A DNA stretch of 64,000 nucleotides from Mycolicibacterium sp. CH28 (GTDB lineage: Bacteria; Actinomycetota; Actinomycetes; Mycobacteriales; Mycobacteriaceae). The notes below the pieces were generated by a model, which ran no database searches, was not told the DNA's origin, and saw nothing but the letters and a program-made list of their open reading frames with translations. The translations under genes were made by a program, and so were the position numbers. Numbering within the stretch: position 1 is the first letter of the stretch; every line of letters begins with the position of its first letter. Below, one piece after another: positions 1 to 8,204 of the stretch. The stretch lies in contig NZ_SRLQ01000014.1 in the NCBI RefSeq assembly GCF_004745805.1, positions 362,227 through 426,226 on the forward strand, in the 5' to 3' direction.

Positions 1-205
1 CCTGATGTCCGACGATCCAGCTAATTCATGGCTGCGAAGAACCATAGATGAACGGGGTGACATCCCACCGGATGATCGGTGAAACAAAAATTCGGGAAAC
101 GAATATCACCGCCCGACCTCTTCTGTACCCGCGTGTCTTGCAGGATCCTGTAGCTATGCTGTCCGCAAGCTGTGAGCGGGCGCAGCGAGCAGAGATCGGG
201 GATTC

Positions 206-847
206 ATGACGCAGCCAGCTCCAGGTTGGTATCCAGACCCATCCGGCTCACCAGGACAGCGATACTGGGACGGCGCTACATGGGGTCCAGTCGCCCCAGG
301 AACGCCGGCCGCCCCTACCCCTCCAGCGACGCGCAGAGTTTGGCCCTGGGTGGTTATCGGGGTGGTCATCCTCTTGTTCGGTGGATGCGCGACCATGTGT
401 GCCTCCATCACGTCCAACGTGGGGTCCAACAGTTCTGATCACAAGGGCAGCAGTGGAGGTTCCTCGAGCGCCGGGATCGGTCAGGAAGTCCGCGACGGCA
501 AGTTCGCCTTCGTCGTAAAGAGCGTCGACACCCGAACAACCGGGACGGGATTGGCCAAACCGCGCGGCGAGTTCATCGTAGTGACGATGACGGTTACCAA
601 CAGCGGTAATGAGCCGCAGTCTTTTTTCGCCGGCAATCAGAAACTAATCGACACAGCGGGCCGCGAGTACGCGTCGGACACCATGGCGGCGCTGAGCATG
701 AACGAAGATTCGATGGCCATCGACCTCAATCCGGGATTCACGCTTAACGTCAAGGTCCCGTTCGACGTGCCGCCCGGGACCCAACCGTCAGCGGTGGTAC
801 TGCATGACTCGGCGTTCTCGGGCGGCGCAAAAGTGTCCCTCGGCTAA
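206..847 (+). CDS. DUF2510 / DUF4352-type membrane-anchored protein
   Basis: The N-terminus (about residues 5-30) has the DUF2510 pattern 'PGWYPDPSG...RYWDGATW', a short Trp-rich domain common in actinobacterial membrane proteins. A Pro-rich linker and one membrane segment (about 48-70) follow. The rest is an extracytoplasmic domain whose 'GKFAFVVKSVDT' and 'GEFIVVTMTVTN' strands match the telokin-like DUF4352 beta-sandwich. The start is the ATG after a GATCGGGG ribosome-binding stretch, with a TATGCT -10-like hexamer at 155-160. It stands alone. The family is usually cell-surface and of unknown function, and no ligand can be assigned. Confidence 0.8.
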   Translation: MTQPAPGWYPDPSGSPGQRYWDGATWGPVAPGTPAAPTPPATRRVWPWVVIGVVILLFGGCATMCASITSNVGSNSSDHKGSSGGSSSAGIGQEVRDGKFAFVVKSVDTRTTGTGLAKPRGEFIVVTMTVTNSGNEPQSFFAGNQKLIDTAGREYASDTMAALSMNEDSMAIDLNPGFTLNVKVPFDVPPGTQPSAVVLHDSAFSGGAKVSLG

Positions 848-1037
848 GCGGCGGCGGAAGGGAACGAAAGTACCCGCGGCCGGGCCGGGGTCCTCTCTAA
901 GTAGGGAAGTGGTCGTCGTGTCCGCGCAGTAATGACAACTGGTCCTGCTTAGTCACCCTTTCCGTAGCCAACACGTTTACCATTTCCTCTGGTAATGACG
1001 CGGACCACTAGGTTCGCTTCTGTCGAGAGGTGACGCG

Positions 1038-1133
1038 GTGACTCGGAAACTCTGCCTCGTACAGGATCCCGCCTCTGATGAGCTGCAGTCCGAGGACCCG
1101 TTTGCCCTGCTGACCGGGATGCTGCTCGACTAG
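1038..1133 (+). pseudogene. Remnant: 5' end of an HhH-GPD gene copy
   Basis: A GTG start preceded by GAGAGG opens a 31-codon reading frame. It is nearly identical to the first 31 codons of the intact HhH-GPD gene about 970 bp downstream (VTRKLCLVQDPASDEL then SEDPFALLTGM). In this copy the intact gene's CAG codon (Gln 32) has become TAG. Nucleotide similarity fades by about 1150, so only the 5' end survives. The Shine-Dalgarno sequence and spacing are kept in both copies, which supports the GTG start chosen for the intact gene. It is a decayed partial duplication. Confidence 0.8.
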
Positions 1134-1248
1134 CAAGTGTCGATGCGATGAGAACTTCTCCGTCAGTGCGTCATTCGTCTGGACCACCAACGGTCGAAGG
1201 CTGGGCCGGGTGACGTCTCCGATGGAGCTGAATGCGCCTTTGACGGCA

Positions 1249-1503
1249 TCACATCCCTTCGTCCCAACCCGGCACGACCCACTGGGCGCCCACGCGACCC
1301 GGGTTGGTGGCGTTGGTCTTTGGTGCGCCGACCGACGTGGCCGGTCCGGTCTGACTGCTGCTGTGCAACGCGGAGCCGGAGTTCGACGACGAAGCGGTCG
1401 CCCCGTGCCCGGGATCGGCGGAGGCCGGCACGGCGAGCATTAGAGAGGTCGCGGTGAGCGCGCCGCCGATGAGGGCCACTATTGAGTTCCGGTTGAGACT
1501 CAC
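1249..1503 (-). CDS. Small secreted Ser/Ala-rich protein
   Basis: An 84-residue product with a classic signal peptide: short basic N-terminus (SLNRNS), hydrophobic core to about residue 22, then a PASADP processing site. The mature part is low-complexity (Ser, Ala, Gly, Thr) and ends in a Trp-containing tail. The GTG start is chosen because AAGGAG lies 5 nt upstream. An upstream ATG would add a basic extension in front of the signal peptide and has no comparable site. No known domain is visible. The gene sits between the HhH-GPD remnant and the intact HhH-GPD gene on the opposite strand. It is likely a small exported mycobacterial protein of unknown role. Confidence 0.6.
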   Translation of the reverse strand: MSLNRNSIVALIGGALTATSLMLAVPASADPGHGATASSSNSGSALHSSSQTGPATSVGAPKTNATNPGRVGAQWVVPGWDEGM

Positions 1504-2007
1504 GAGGTCTCCTTTCATCCGTCGGAATGCTGTTCTGCGACAGCACTGATGGATCAACTATCGCCTGCAGGTGACTCCGGAGCTGTCCCCCTTCCGGTCG
1601 TTGTTCCGATCGAAACCCGGGTCATCCGATCGGTGGACGTTCGAACTGACGGGCCGACCGTGCCTCCCAACTGGAGCACGCTTTCTAAGTGAACGGCGGC
1701 GGGAACTGGACATCACTTCCAGTCGTGTGGACGGGCGGTGCTGCGCATGCGCATTTGTCGCAGCCGTCGATAGGAGAGGTACGGGTAAATCGTCATAGTC
1801 CCTGCTCAAACGGTCGCGGGAGATCAGACGAGTTACCACTTCCGGTCGAGGAGACGTAGCTGATGTCCATGTTCCGAACCTGTTGGCCTAGCTCCACCAG
1901 TTCATCCCCGGCCCGAGTCATTCGCCAAATGTTGATTCCCATTGTCCTACGATCTCTTCTGTGTGATGACACGGACGAACAGTCCGCTGCTGGCGAGAGG
2001 TGACGCG
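1504..2007. other. Intergenic stretch, no supported gene
   Basis: About 500 bp without a convincing gene. The only coding-like signal is on the minus strand at 1793-1942 (49 codons). Its 'WRMTRAGDELVEL' segment faintly resembles the last helix of winged-helix regulators, so it may be the 3' end of a decayed regulator gene. No other conserved segment was seen. Confidence 0.4.
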
Positions 2008-2586
2008 GTGACCCGGAAACTTTGCCTCGTTCAGGATCCCGCGTCCGACGAGTTGCTGTCCGAGGATCCGTTTGCCTTGCTGACCGGGATGATGCTTGAT
2101 CAGCAGATTCCGATGGAGACCGCATTCGCCGGGCCCCGCAAGATCGTCGAGCGCATCGGCGGGATCGACCCGCGGGTGATCGCGGATTACGACCCAGAGC
2201 GGTTCACCGAGATGTTCGCGAAAACTCCTGCAGTTCATCGCTTTCCGGGATCGATGGCCAAGCGGGTACAGGATCTGGCGCGCACCATCACCGACGAGTA
2301 CGGCGGCGACACCGCCCGGCTGTGGCTTGACGGCGACCCCGACGGTGCCGAGGTGCTGCGCCGGCTCAAGGCGCTGCCCGGCTTCGGTGAGCAGAAAGCC
2401 AAGATCTTCCTGGCCCTGCTGGGCAAGCAGTACGGCGTGACCCCGGCGGGCTGGCGGGAAGCGGCCGGTGACTACGGCAAGGCCGGTACCCACATGTCGA
2501 TCGCCGATGTGGTCGACAAGGGGTCGCTGGACGAGGTGCGGGCGTACAAGAAGAAGATGAAGGCGGCAGCGAAGGCGAAAGCCTGA
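2008..2586 (+). CDS. HhH-GPD-type base-excision repair protein (Rv1156-like)
   Basis: 192 residues, of the HhH-GPD superfamily of DNA base-excision glycosylases and lyases. The helix-hairpin-helix signature is 'LKALPGFGEQKAKIFLALL' at about residues 116-135. The catalytic Asp that normally follows the hairpin is not obvious, so enzymatic activity is uncertain. The C-terminus is Lys/Ala-rich, as in DNA-binding tails. A longer frame could begin at TTG 1942. GTG 2008 is preferred because it has GAGAGG at good spacing and because start and site are both conserved in the decayed copy upstream. Position and length match the M. tuberculosis Rv1156 family, next to the Ala/Pro-rich proteins and pimE. 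Confidence 0.82.
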   Translation: MTRKLCLVQDPASDELLSEDPFALLTGMMLDQQIPMETAFAGPRKIVERIGGIDPRVIADYDPERFTEMFAKTPAVHRFPGSMAKRVQDLARTITDEYGGDTARLWLDGDPDGAEVLRRLKALPGFGEQKAKIFLALLGKQYGVTPAGWREAAGDYGKAGTHMSIADVVDKGSLDEVRAYKKKMKAAAKAKA

Positions 2587-2626
2587 GCAGTCGGCTCGGC
2601 CGAAGCGAACAACTACGGAGGCAGCA

Positions 2627-2773
2627 ATGAAAACCCACATCAACTGTCCGTGTGGCGAGGCGATCAGCGCCAAGGACGAGGACGAGCTCGTCGACCTCAC
2701 CAAGGCTCATCTCGCCTCGGCACATCCCGGCATGGACTACGGCCGCGACGAGATCCTGTTCATGGCCTACTGA
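2627..2773 (+). CDS. Small DUF1059-like protein
   Basis: A 48-residue protein preceded by a GGAGG site. It carries the DUF1059-type pattern: a Cys pair in 'NCPCGEAI', an acidic 'DEDELV' turn, and 'HLASAHPG' with two His residues. The Cys and His placement suggests a small metal-binding fold. Family members are usually 50-60 residues long, so this one is full-length. It follows the HhH-GPD gene by 40 bp on the same strand and is probably co-transcribed with it. The biological role of the family is not established. Confidence 0.75.
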   Translation: MKTHINCPCGEAISAKDEDELVDLTKAHLASAHPGMDYGRDEILFMAY

Positions 2774-2782
2774 GCCGGCAGG

Positions 2783-4192
2783 CTAAACCACGCCGACAGC
2801 GGCCTCCAATTCCGTCAGTGCCGCCTCGGTCAGCGGAATGAGTTCGTCGATATCGGCCACCACGTCGCGGTCGGCCACATAGCCGACCCCGATCCGGTCG
2901 GCGTACGAGCAGACCGTCACGTTCAGCGCCATCCCGTCGTAGACCACCGAAACGGGATAGATCTCGTCGACCCGCGCGCCGTTGAAGTACATCTGCTCGG
3001 GTGGGCCGGGCACATTGGAGATCGGCAGGTTGTAGCTGGGCGGCACCCACGACGTCAGTGGCAGCTGCGGAAGCAACACCGTCGGCCCGATGGCCGGCAT
3101 CAGCACCACCAGAGTCGCGCCCGGCCCCTGCGCCGCCACCTGATGCTTGACGTTGTCCATCGCATGGTGGATCAGGCTAAGCCGCTGCCCGACGTCATCG
3201 ATGTTGGTGCCCAACGGACACAGCCCGAGGCCGAACTGGTTGCCGAGTTCGTCGGAAGCGGCCGAATCGCGATCCCGTACCGTCACCGGACAGATCGCCA
3301 CCAGTGACTGGCGCGGCAACTCGTCCTGATCGGCCAGCCAGGCCCGCACGACGCCGGAGACCACCGCAGTCACCACATCGTTGCCGGTGACCCCGGCGGC
3401 CTGTTGGACGGCGCGAATTCGCTTGCGGTCCAGACTTGTTGCGGCGACCGCCCGGTGCGGTCCCAGCTTGGTGTTGAAGCGGGTGTGCGGGGCTCCGAAC
3501 GGCGGCGCCACACTGGGGGAGATCAGGCCGCCGACGATATTGGCCAGCTCGCCGGCCACGACGTGGCGGGCCAGGTTCAGGCCGGCCGCCGCTGTCCCCG
3601 CGATGCCGCGCACAGCCGACAGCGGGTTGGGCAGCCGGCCCGAGCGGGTTGGGGCAGGCGGGTCCTGGGGGACAGGGGCCGTGTAGAACGGCGGCATCGA
3701 GCGCTGGGCGGGATCGGTGCTCAGTGAGTCGGCGATCAGCTGCAGGCCCGCCACGCCGTCGATGAGGATGTGGTGCACCTTGAGATAGAGGGCGAACCGG
3801 CCGGCCTTGAGCCCGTCGATCGTGTAGGCCATCCACAGCGGCGCCGAGCGGTCGAGCCGCTCGGCGTGCAACTCGGAGATCAGCTCCCAGAGCGCCGGGG
3901 TTCCCGAGCCCCGCGGCAATGTCCGCCGCTGCAGGTGGTGGCGCAGATCGAGATCGTCGACATCGCGCCACACCCACATGCCACCGGTGTCCACCCCGCG
4001 GTACGGGCGACGGCGCAGCCGGGGGTCGATCCGGTCACCGGCGGTCAGGCTCCGCTCGTACTGATCGTCGACGAAGGCCTGGCTCTTGACGCCCTTCGGC
4101 GGGCTCATGATCAGCACCGCGGCGACGTGCATCGGACTCGACAGCAGCTCGGCAGTGAGCATCAACGCATCAATGGGGTCGAGCGTCTCCAT
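2783..4192 (-). CDS. Wax ester synthase / diacylglycerol acyltransferase (WS/DGAT)
   Basis: 469 residues, the normal length for bacterial WS/DGAT enzymes, which join acyl-CoA to long-chain alcohols or diacylglycerol to make wax esters and triacylglycerol stores. The catalytic HHxxxDG motif is present (HHILIDG, residues 140-146), as are the typical N-terminus (LDPIDALML), the 'NDVVTAVVSGVVRAWL' segment and the C-terminal 'NLPISNVPGP' motif. The mycobacterial genes of this family are called tgs; which paralogue this is cannot be decided from sequence alone. The start is the ATG after a GGGCGGG site. It converges with the small DUF1059-like gene, with a 9 bp gap. Confidence 0.92.
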   Translation of the reverse strand: METLDPIDALMLTAELLSSPMHVAAVLIMSPPKGVKSQAFVDDQYERSLTAGDRIDPRLRRRPYRGVDTGGMWVWRDVDDLDLRHHLQRRTLPRGSGTPALWELISELHAERLDRSAPLWMAYTIDGLKAGRFALYLKVHHILIDGVAGLQLIADSLSTDPAQRSMPPFYTAPVPQDPPAPTRSGRLPNPLSAVRGIAGTAAAGLNLARHVVAGELANIVGGLISPSVAPPFGAPHTRFNTKLGPHRAVAATSLDRKRIRAVQQAAGVTGNDVVTAVVSGVVRAWLADQDELPRQSLVAICPVTVRDRDSAASDELGNQFGLGLCPLGTNIDDVGQRLSLIHHAMDNVKHQVAAQGPGATLVVLMPAIGPTVLLPQLPLTSWVPPSYNLPISNVPGPPEQMYFNGARVDEIYPVSVVYDGMALNVTVCSYADRIGVGYVADRDVVADIDELIPLTEAALTELEAAVGVV

Positions 4193-4252
4193 GATCGAAC
4201 CCGCCCTTCGCCAGGCCTGGGGTTTCCCAGCCTAACGCGGCCGTGAGGGGTA

Positions 4253-5332
4253 TCAGGGGACGACGGTCGAACCGATTGTCGGCATGAAGGTGCACTGCTT
4301 GTCCACGGTGGTCACCTGGCCGAAGATGGTCGACATGATGCTGCCCGAGCCGGTGTCGGCGATGGCGGTCAGCGTTGTCGGTCCCGCAGCGTTGATGTCG
4401 GGATTGGGTTTCAATGTGACGCTGCCGGACTTGCCGGTGGTCAGGTTGACCCAGGTGACGTTCAGCGGGAGCTTCTGCTCGGCGGCCGGGGCCGGGGTCC
4501 CGACGGCGGTGAACACGTAGGCGGTCTGGCCGGCGGCCGGTCCGGGTGTGGGGATCTTGGCCGGCCCGGCGACCGAAATCGCCGTGGCGATCACGTTGCC
4601 GCCGTCCTTGAGGCAGCCGTTGCTGATCGACGGATACATGAAGTCTTGGGTGGGCGGGCTGGCCGGGTCGTAGTTCGGGGCGGCGGCGGCGGGGGCCGGG
4701 GCTGGCGTCGCGACGTTGATCGAGTTGCCGGCCGCCGTCGCGGCCGGCGTCACCGTGGTGACCGGGGTCGGGACCTCGGGTAGTGCGTCGGGCACCGGCC
4801 CGACGACGTGCGCCGGGTCGATGCCGGTCGGCAGGTGGGCATCGGTGCCGGGAATCGCGCCCGGGACGGCGCCGGTGTCTGGGAGATGTTGGGGCAGGGG
4901 GGCGGGGCCGTTTCCGGTACCGGGCGTCATCAGCGGGGTAGTGCCGTGTGCGACGCCGACCAGGGCCTGCGTGGCGGGGGGAGCCGACGCGGGCATTGCG
5001 GCCGACGGGCCGGCGGCCCCGCCCTCCTGCACGAACTTGGTGACCTGCTGGGCCAGCGCCATCGAGCCCTCGGGCGTCGTGGCATTGCCGGCCAGCTGCG
5101 ATGCCGCCGCGAGCAGCAGCGACTGCGCCGATGAGGGGTTCCCCGCCGCCTGCTGGATCACCGGGCTCAGGCTCTGCACGGCGTCGAGGCCGGGCAGCTG
5201 GCCGGGATCCAGCGGAATTGTCGGGTCGGCGAATGCAGCCGGGCTCAACACCAGGCTGGTTGCGGCCACGACTACGGCGGTGGTCAGCCCGATTGCCAAC
5301 TTGGCGATCTGCGGCACGGTGAACTCCCTCAT
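4253..5332 (-). CDS. Secreted Ala/Pro-rich protein (Rv1157c-like)
   Basis: 359 residues. A signal peptide (hydrophobic core about 15-33, cleavage near AAFADP) is followed by an Ala-rich helical segment and a long Ala/Pro/Gly linker. The C-terminal domain of about 130 residues is less repetitive, with 'TQDFMYPSISNGCLKDGG' and 'TGSGSIMSTIFGQVTTVD'. Two Cys residues in that domain could pair. The architecture and its place beside pimE match M. tuberculosis Rv1157c. The next gene upstream on the same strand is a shorter protein of similar composition 14 bp away, so the two are probably an operon. Molecular function is unknown; a cell-wall or culture-filtrate location is likely. Confidence 0.8.
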   Translation of the reverse strand: MREFTVPQIAKLAIGLTTAVVVAATSLVLSPAAFADPTIPLDPGQLPGLDAVQSLSPVIQQAAGNPSSAQSLLLAAASQLAGNATTPEGSMALAQQVTKFVQEGGAAGPSAAMPASAPPATQALVGVAHGTTPLMTPGTGNGPAPLPQHLPDTGAVPGAIPGTDAHLPTGIDPAHVVGPVPDALPEVPTPVTTVTPAATAAGNSINVATPAPAPAAAAPNYDPASPPTQDFMYPSISNGCLKDGGNVIATAISVAGPAKIPTPGPAAGQTAYVFTAVGTPAPAAEQKLPLNVTWVNLTTGKSGSVTLKPNPDINAAGPTTLTAIADTGSGSIMSTIFGQVTTVDKQCTFMPTIGSTVVP

Positions 5333-5346
5333 CGGGTGGTGGGCGG

Positions 5347-5940
5347 TCAGGGCAGGGCGGACAGCGGCAACAACTGGCCGAGGCCCGCACCGCCCGGAGT
5401 GGTCGGGGCGATCGGCGGGTTGCTGGCCGGCGGAACCCCGGCCGGTCCGGCCAGTGGCGCCGGCAGCGGTGCGATCGCCGGAGCGTTGCCGACACTGAGG
5501 TTGTCGCCGACCTGCACCGGGAACGGCATCCCCGACGGAGTCAGGTTGGCCAGGTCACCGGGCACGCCCAGCTGGTTCAGCAGCGGCAGGATCGGTCCGG
5601 CGATGCCGCCGGAGGCCGGCGCGGGAGCCGCCGCGGCGGGGGCGCCGGGCAGCGGTGCGGTGGCTGGAGCCCCCGCGATCGGCGAGACGGGCAACGTCGC
5701 CGGCGCACCGGCGATGGACGACGCGCCGCCCAGTGCGGTCGCGGCGGTCTGTAGCAGTGCCGCCGCGCTGGCCGGATTCGTGGCGAACTGCTGCAGCATG
5801 GCGAGACCGGGCACGCCGGGGACGGCGGGCGACACGCCGGCCGGGTCGGCGGCGGCCGACGGGCTCAGTGCGAGTGCGGCCGAGCACAGCCCGGCAGCCG
5901 CAATCGCGTTGGCGGCGAACAACTTTGTGATACGTGGCAT
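5347..5940 (-). CDS. Secreted Ala/Pro-rich protein (Rv1158c-like)
   Basis: 197 residues. The signal peptide has a hydrophobic segment at about 8-28 and processing near SAAADP. The mature chain is Ala, Pro and Gly-rich with no recognisable enzyme motif. The segment 'QFATNPASAAALLQTAATAL' resembles part of its downstream neighbour, suggesting an ancient tandem duplication. It is first of a two-gene minus-strand unit and is divergent from pimE, with about 210 bp between start codons. This is the same arrangement as Rv1158c and pimE in M. tuberculosis. Function is unknown. Confidence 0.75.
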   Translation of the reverse strand: MPRITKLFAANAIAAAGLCSAALALSPSAAADPAGVSPAVPGVPGLAMLQQFATNPASAAALLQTAATALGGASSIAGAPATLPVSPIAGAPATAPLPGAPAAAAPAPASGGIAGPILPLLNQLGVPGDLANLTPSGMPFPVQVGDNLSVGNAPAIAPLPAPLAGPAGVPPASNPPIAPTTPGGAGLGQLLPLSALP

Positions 5941-6141
5941 GGCAATCCCAATCCCTCGAGTGCAGGTCTGAACCCGAAGGTAGTCCGTTACTAGAGTTAC
6001 TCAAGTGACACGTGTGGTGGTTATTCAACCGTTACGGACGTGATGGCCAACGGTGATGCGCCGGAAACGGCGACCGCGCGTCGGTTGGGCGCGCTGACGT
6101 GCGCCAGCCGCACGTCAGCGCGCCGAAGTTGCGCCCGTCGC

Positions 6142-6147
6142 TACAGT
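6142..6147 (+). promoter_or_regulatory. Leaderless -10 of pimE (TACAGT)
   Basis: A TANNNT hexamer ends 6 nt before GTG 6154, so transcription would start at or next to the start codon. This favours GTG 6154 over an upstream in-frame start that would add an unrelated Arg-rich N-terminus. Confidence 0.6.
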
Positions 6148-6153
6148 CGCACC

Positions 6154-7335
6154 GTGGACACGAGCGCCCCGGTGGCCCGGCGAGCCTGGTTGGCCCCGGT
6201 GTTGCTCGCCGCCAGCGTGGCCGCCAGGCTGGCGTGGACCTACCTGGTGCCCAACGGGGCCAACTTCGTCGACCTGCACGTCTACCTCGGCGGCGCCGGC
6301 GCCCTGGACCATCCCGGCACGCTCTACTCCTACGTCTACGCCGACCAGACGCCCGACTTCCCACTGCCGTTCACCTATCCGCCGTTCGCGGCGCTGGTGT
6401 TCTACCCCCTGCACCTGTTGCCGTTCGGCGTCGTGGCGTTCTGTTGGCAACTCGGCATCATCGCGGCGCTCTACGGCGTGGTGCGGGTGAGCCAGCGGCT
6501 ACTTGGAGTGCCCGCCCGCCGGGGGCATCACCTCGCGATGTTGTGGACCGCCGTCGCGATTTGGATCGAGCCACTGCGCAGCAATTTCGACTACGGCCAG
6601 ATCAACGTCGTCCTGGTGCTCGGCGTGTTGTGCGCGGCCTACAGCAGCCGGTGGTGGTTGTCGGGGCTGCTGGTCGGGCTGGCCGCCGGGATCAAACTGA
6701 CTCCGGCCGTCACGGGGCTGTACTTCCTGGGCATGCGCCGCTGGGCCGCGGCGGTCTTCTCGGCGGTGGTCTTCTTCGCCACGGTCGGTTTGTCCGTCGC
6801 GGTGATCGGTCAGCAGGCCCGCTACTACTTCACCGATCTGCTCGGCGATGCCGGCCGGATCGGGCCGATCGGAACCTCGTTCAACCAGTCCTGGCGCGGC
6901 GCGCTCTCCCGCATCCTCGGACACGATGCCGGTTATGGACCGTTGGTTCTGGCCGCGATCGCGGTGACCGCAGTGCTGGCGGTGCTGGCCTGGCGGGCGC
7001 TGGGCGGTGACCGGCTGGGCTCATTGCTGGTGGTGCAGCTCTTCGGGCTGTCGATCTCGCCGATCTCCTGGACCCACCACTGGGTGTGGTTGGTGCCGTT
7101 GATGATCTGGCTTCTGAACGGGCCATGGCGAACGCGTCCGGGTGCACGCTGGCTCGGGTGGGGGTGGCTGGTGCTGACCATCATCGGCGTGCCGTGGCTG
7201 CTGAGCTTCGCTCAGCCGACGATCTGGCAGATCGACCGGCCGTGGTACCTGGCTTGGGCCGGCCTGATCTACCTGGTGGCCACGTTGGCGACGTTGGCCT
7301 GGATTGTGGCTACTGGTCGCCGACAACCTCGTTGA
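6154..7335 (+). CDS. pimE: Polyprenol-phosphate-mannose-dependent alpha-1,2-mannosyltransferase PimE
   Basis: 393 residues, a multi-pass GT-C (GT87-type) mannosyltransferase. PimE adds the alpha-1,2-linked fifth mannose to Ac1PIM4, committing phosphatidylinositol mannosides to polar AcPIM6 instead of lipomannan/LAM. 'PNGANFVDLHVYLGGAGAL' near the N-terminus contains the conserved catalytic Asp (residue 40 here). 'PLPFTYPPFAALVFYPLHLL' and 'SPISWTHHWVWLVPLMIWLL' are further family blocks. It lies between the Ala/Pro-rich secreted genes and the pterin dehydratase, as in M. tuberculosis Rv1159. The 3' end overlaps the convergent dehydratase gene by 26 bp. The lpqW gene 9 kb downstream acts on the same PIM/LAM branch. 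Confidence 0.95.
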   Translation: MDTSAPVARRAWLAPVLLAASVAARLAWTYLVPNGANFVDLHVYLGGAGALDHPGTLYSYVYADQTPDFPLPFTYPPFAALVFYPLHLLPFGVVAFCWQLGIIAALYGVVRVSQRLLGVPARRGHHLAMLWTAVAIWIEPLRSNFDYGQINVVLVLGVLCAAYSSRWWLSGLLVGLAAGIKLTPAVTGLYFLGMRRWAAAVFSAVVFFATVGLSVAVIGQQARYYFTDLLGDAGRIGPIGTSFNQSWRGALSRILGHDAGYGPLVLAAIAVTAVLAVLAWRALGGDRLGSLLVVQLFGLSISPISWTHHWVWLVPLMIWLLNGPWRTRPGARWLGWGWLVLTIIGVPWLLSFAQPTIWQIDRPWYLAWAGLIYLVATLATLAWIVATGRRQPR

Positions 7336-7597
7336 TCTCGCGGGCCAGGTCGACATCCTTGTCGGTGATGCCACCCTCGGAATGCGTCACGAGAACGAAA
7401 GTGACTGTCCGCCAGCGTATATCGATGTCAGGATGGTGATCCTTGTGCTCGGCGAGCTCGGCCACGCGGCGGACCGCGTCGATGCCGCCGAGAAACGACC
7501 CGAATTTCACAGAGCGGCGTAGCGCGCCGTCGGAGTGTTCCCAGCCGGGCAGATCGCGGACGGCGAGGCGTACTTCGTCATCGGTCAACACAGTCAT
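7310..7597 (-). CDS. Pterin-4a-carbinolamine dehydratase
   Basis: 95 residues, the typical length for 4a-hydroxytetrahydrobiopterin dehydratases (PCD/DCoH fold), which recycle the pterin cofactor after aromatic hydroxylation. The active-site signature 'DHHPDIDIRWRTVTFVL' is intact (paired His, then Pro-Asp), and 'HSEGGITDKDVDLAREI' forms the C-terminal helix. It corresponds to Rv1159A between pimE and mutT2. It converges on and overlaps the pimE 3' end. A decayed second copy of the same family lies about 340 bp upstream of its start, evidence of a local duplication. Confidence 0.93.
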   Translation of the reverse strand: MTVLTDDEVRLAVRDLPGWEHSDGALRRSVKFGSFLGGIDAVRRVAELAEHKDHHPDIDIRWRTVTFVLVTHSEGGITDKDVDLAREINEVVGDQ

Positions 7598-7739
7598 GAC
7601 ATCAGTGTCGCCGAAAGCTCGCCGGGCGAAACGTCAAGAGGGTGGCGTCGGCGCAGGGCCCGCTTCGAGCGGTGCGTCGACGTCGACGGGATGTCACAAC
7701 CCGTCGGGTCCGGGGGCCCGGTCCCTCTCATCGGGCAGC

Positions 7740-7913
7740 CCACTCGAGTCCGTGGTGAGCTTCTTCGTCGGCAACGGCATCGCCGATCATCCCCAATGGC
7801 GGGATCATCATCGGCAACGGCTACTCGTGGGCCGAAGAGCGTCAATCACCACCTTCATGTCCGCCTGGCAGGCCGACGGGTACGAGCTGACCACAGTCAC
7901 CGCCAAGTCCTGA
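7740..7913 (+). pseudogene. Collapsed remnant of a PGRS gene
   Basis: From about 7752 the translation gives 'VSFFVGNGIADHP', matching the surface module of both intact PGRS proteins in this window ('FIGNGTAEHPNGG', 'FISNGTAAHPDAG'). An extra C then shifts the frame; the next bases still read 'NGGIIIGNGYSW' in the +1 frame. Near 7830 the sequence jumps directly to 'FMSAWQADGYELTTVTAKS' and a stop. That segment is the homologue of the last residues of the intact neighbour ('FLSSWKTSGYELTVVNPAA'). The whole Gly-rich region and the peptidase domain have been deleted between the two. Confidence 0.8.
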
Positions 7914-7940
7914 GCGTGTGAGGTGTGACGGTCTCTTGGG

Positions 7941-8070
7941 GCGAAAGTGTCTGTCCGCCAGCTGATGTCGATATCGGGGTGGTGATCGTTCCGCCCGCCC
8001 GGCTCGGCGAGCCCGGCTCTGCGGCGGGCCACGTCGGTGCCGTCGACGAACGATTGCGATTGACCGGATA
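7941..8070 (-). pseudogene. Remnant of a second pterin dehydratase
   Basis: The minus-strand translation keeps the core of the dehydratase: 'SFVDGTDVARRRAGLAEP' followed by 'NDHHPDIDISWRTDTFA'. This aligns with 'SFLGGIDAVRRVAELAEH' and 'KDHHPDIDIRWRTVTFV' of the intact gene. No proper start or C-terminal helix remains, so the copy is dead. The nucleotide match is also clear on the plus strand (GCGAAAGTGTCTGTCCGCCA against ACGAAAGTGACTGTCCGCCA). It lies between the PGRS remnant and the intact PGRS gene. Confidence 0.8.
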
Positions 8071-8204
8071 GCGGACGACGGGAAATCAGCCGATTCGTCA
8101 GTTTCCGTAGACGTGACACTTAGTTGGTCTTAGGATGCCCATTGGCATAGCAGGGTCGGAGCATCGCACCAGCGAGAGGCTGTGGCGGCGGCGGGGGGTA
8201 GAGC

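Noticed and set aside
1793..1942. 49-codon minus-strand frame resembling the end of a winged-helix regulator
   Set aside because: The similarity is limited to about 13 residues. It is mentioned in the intergenic note but not called as a gene.
8120..8140. CTTAG-N5-CTTAG pair upstream of the first PGRS gene as another 7-4-7 operator
   Set aside because: The period is 10 bp and the half-sites differ from CTCAGGT, so it does not match the two clear copies.
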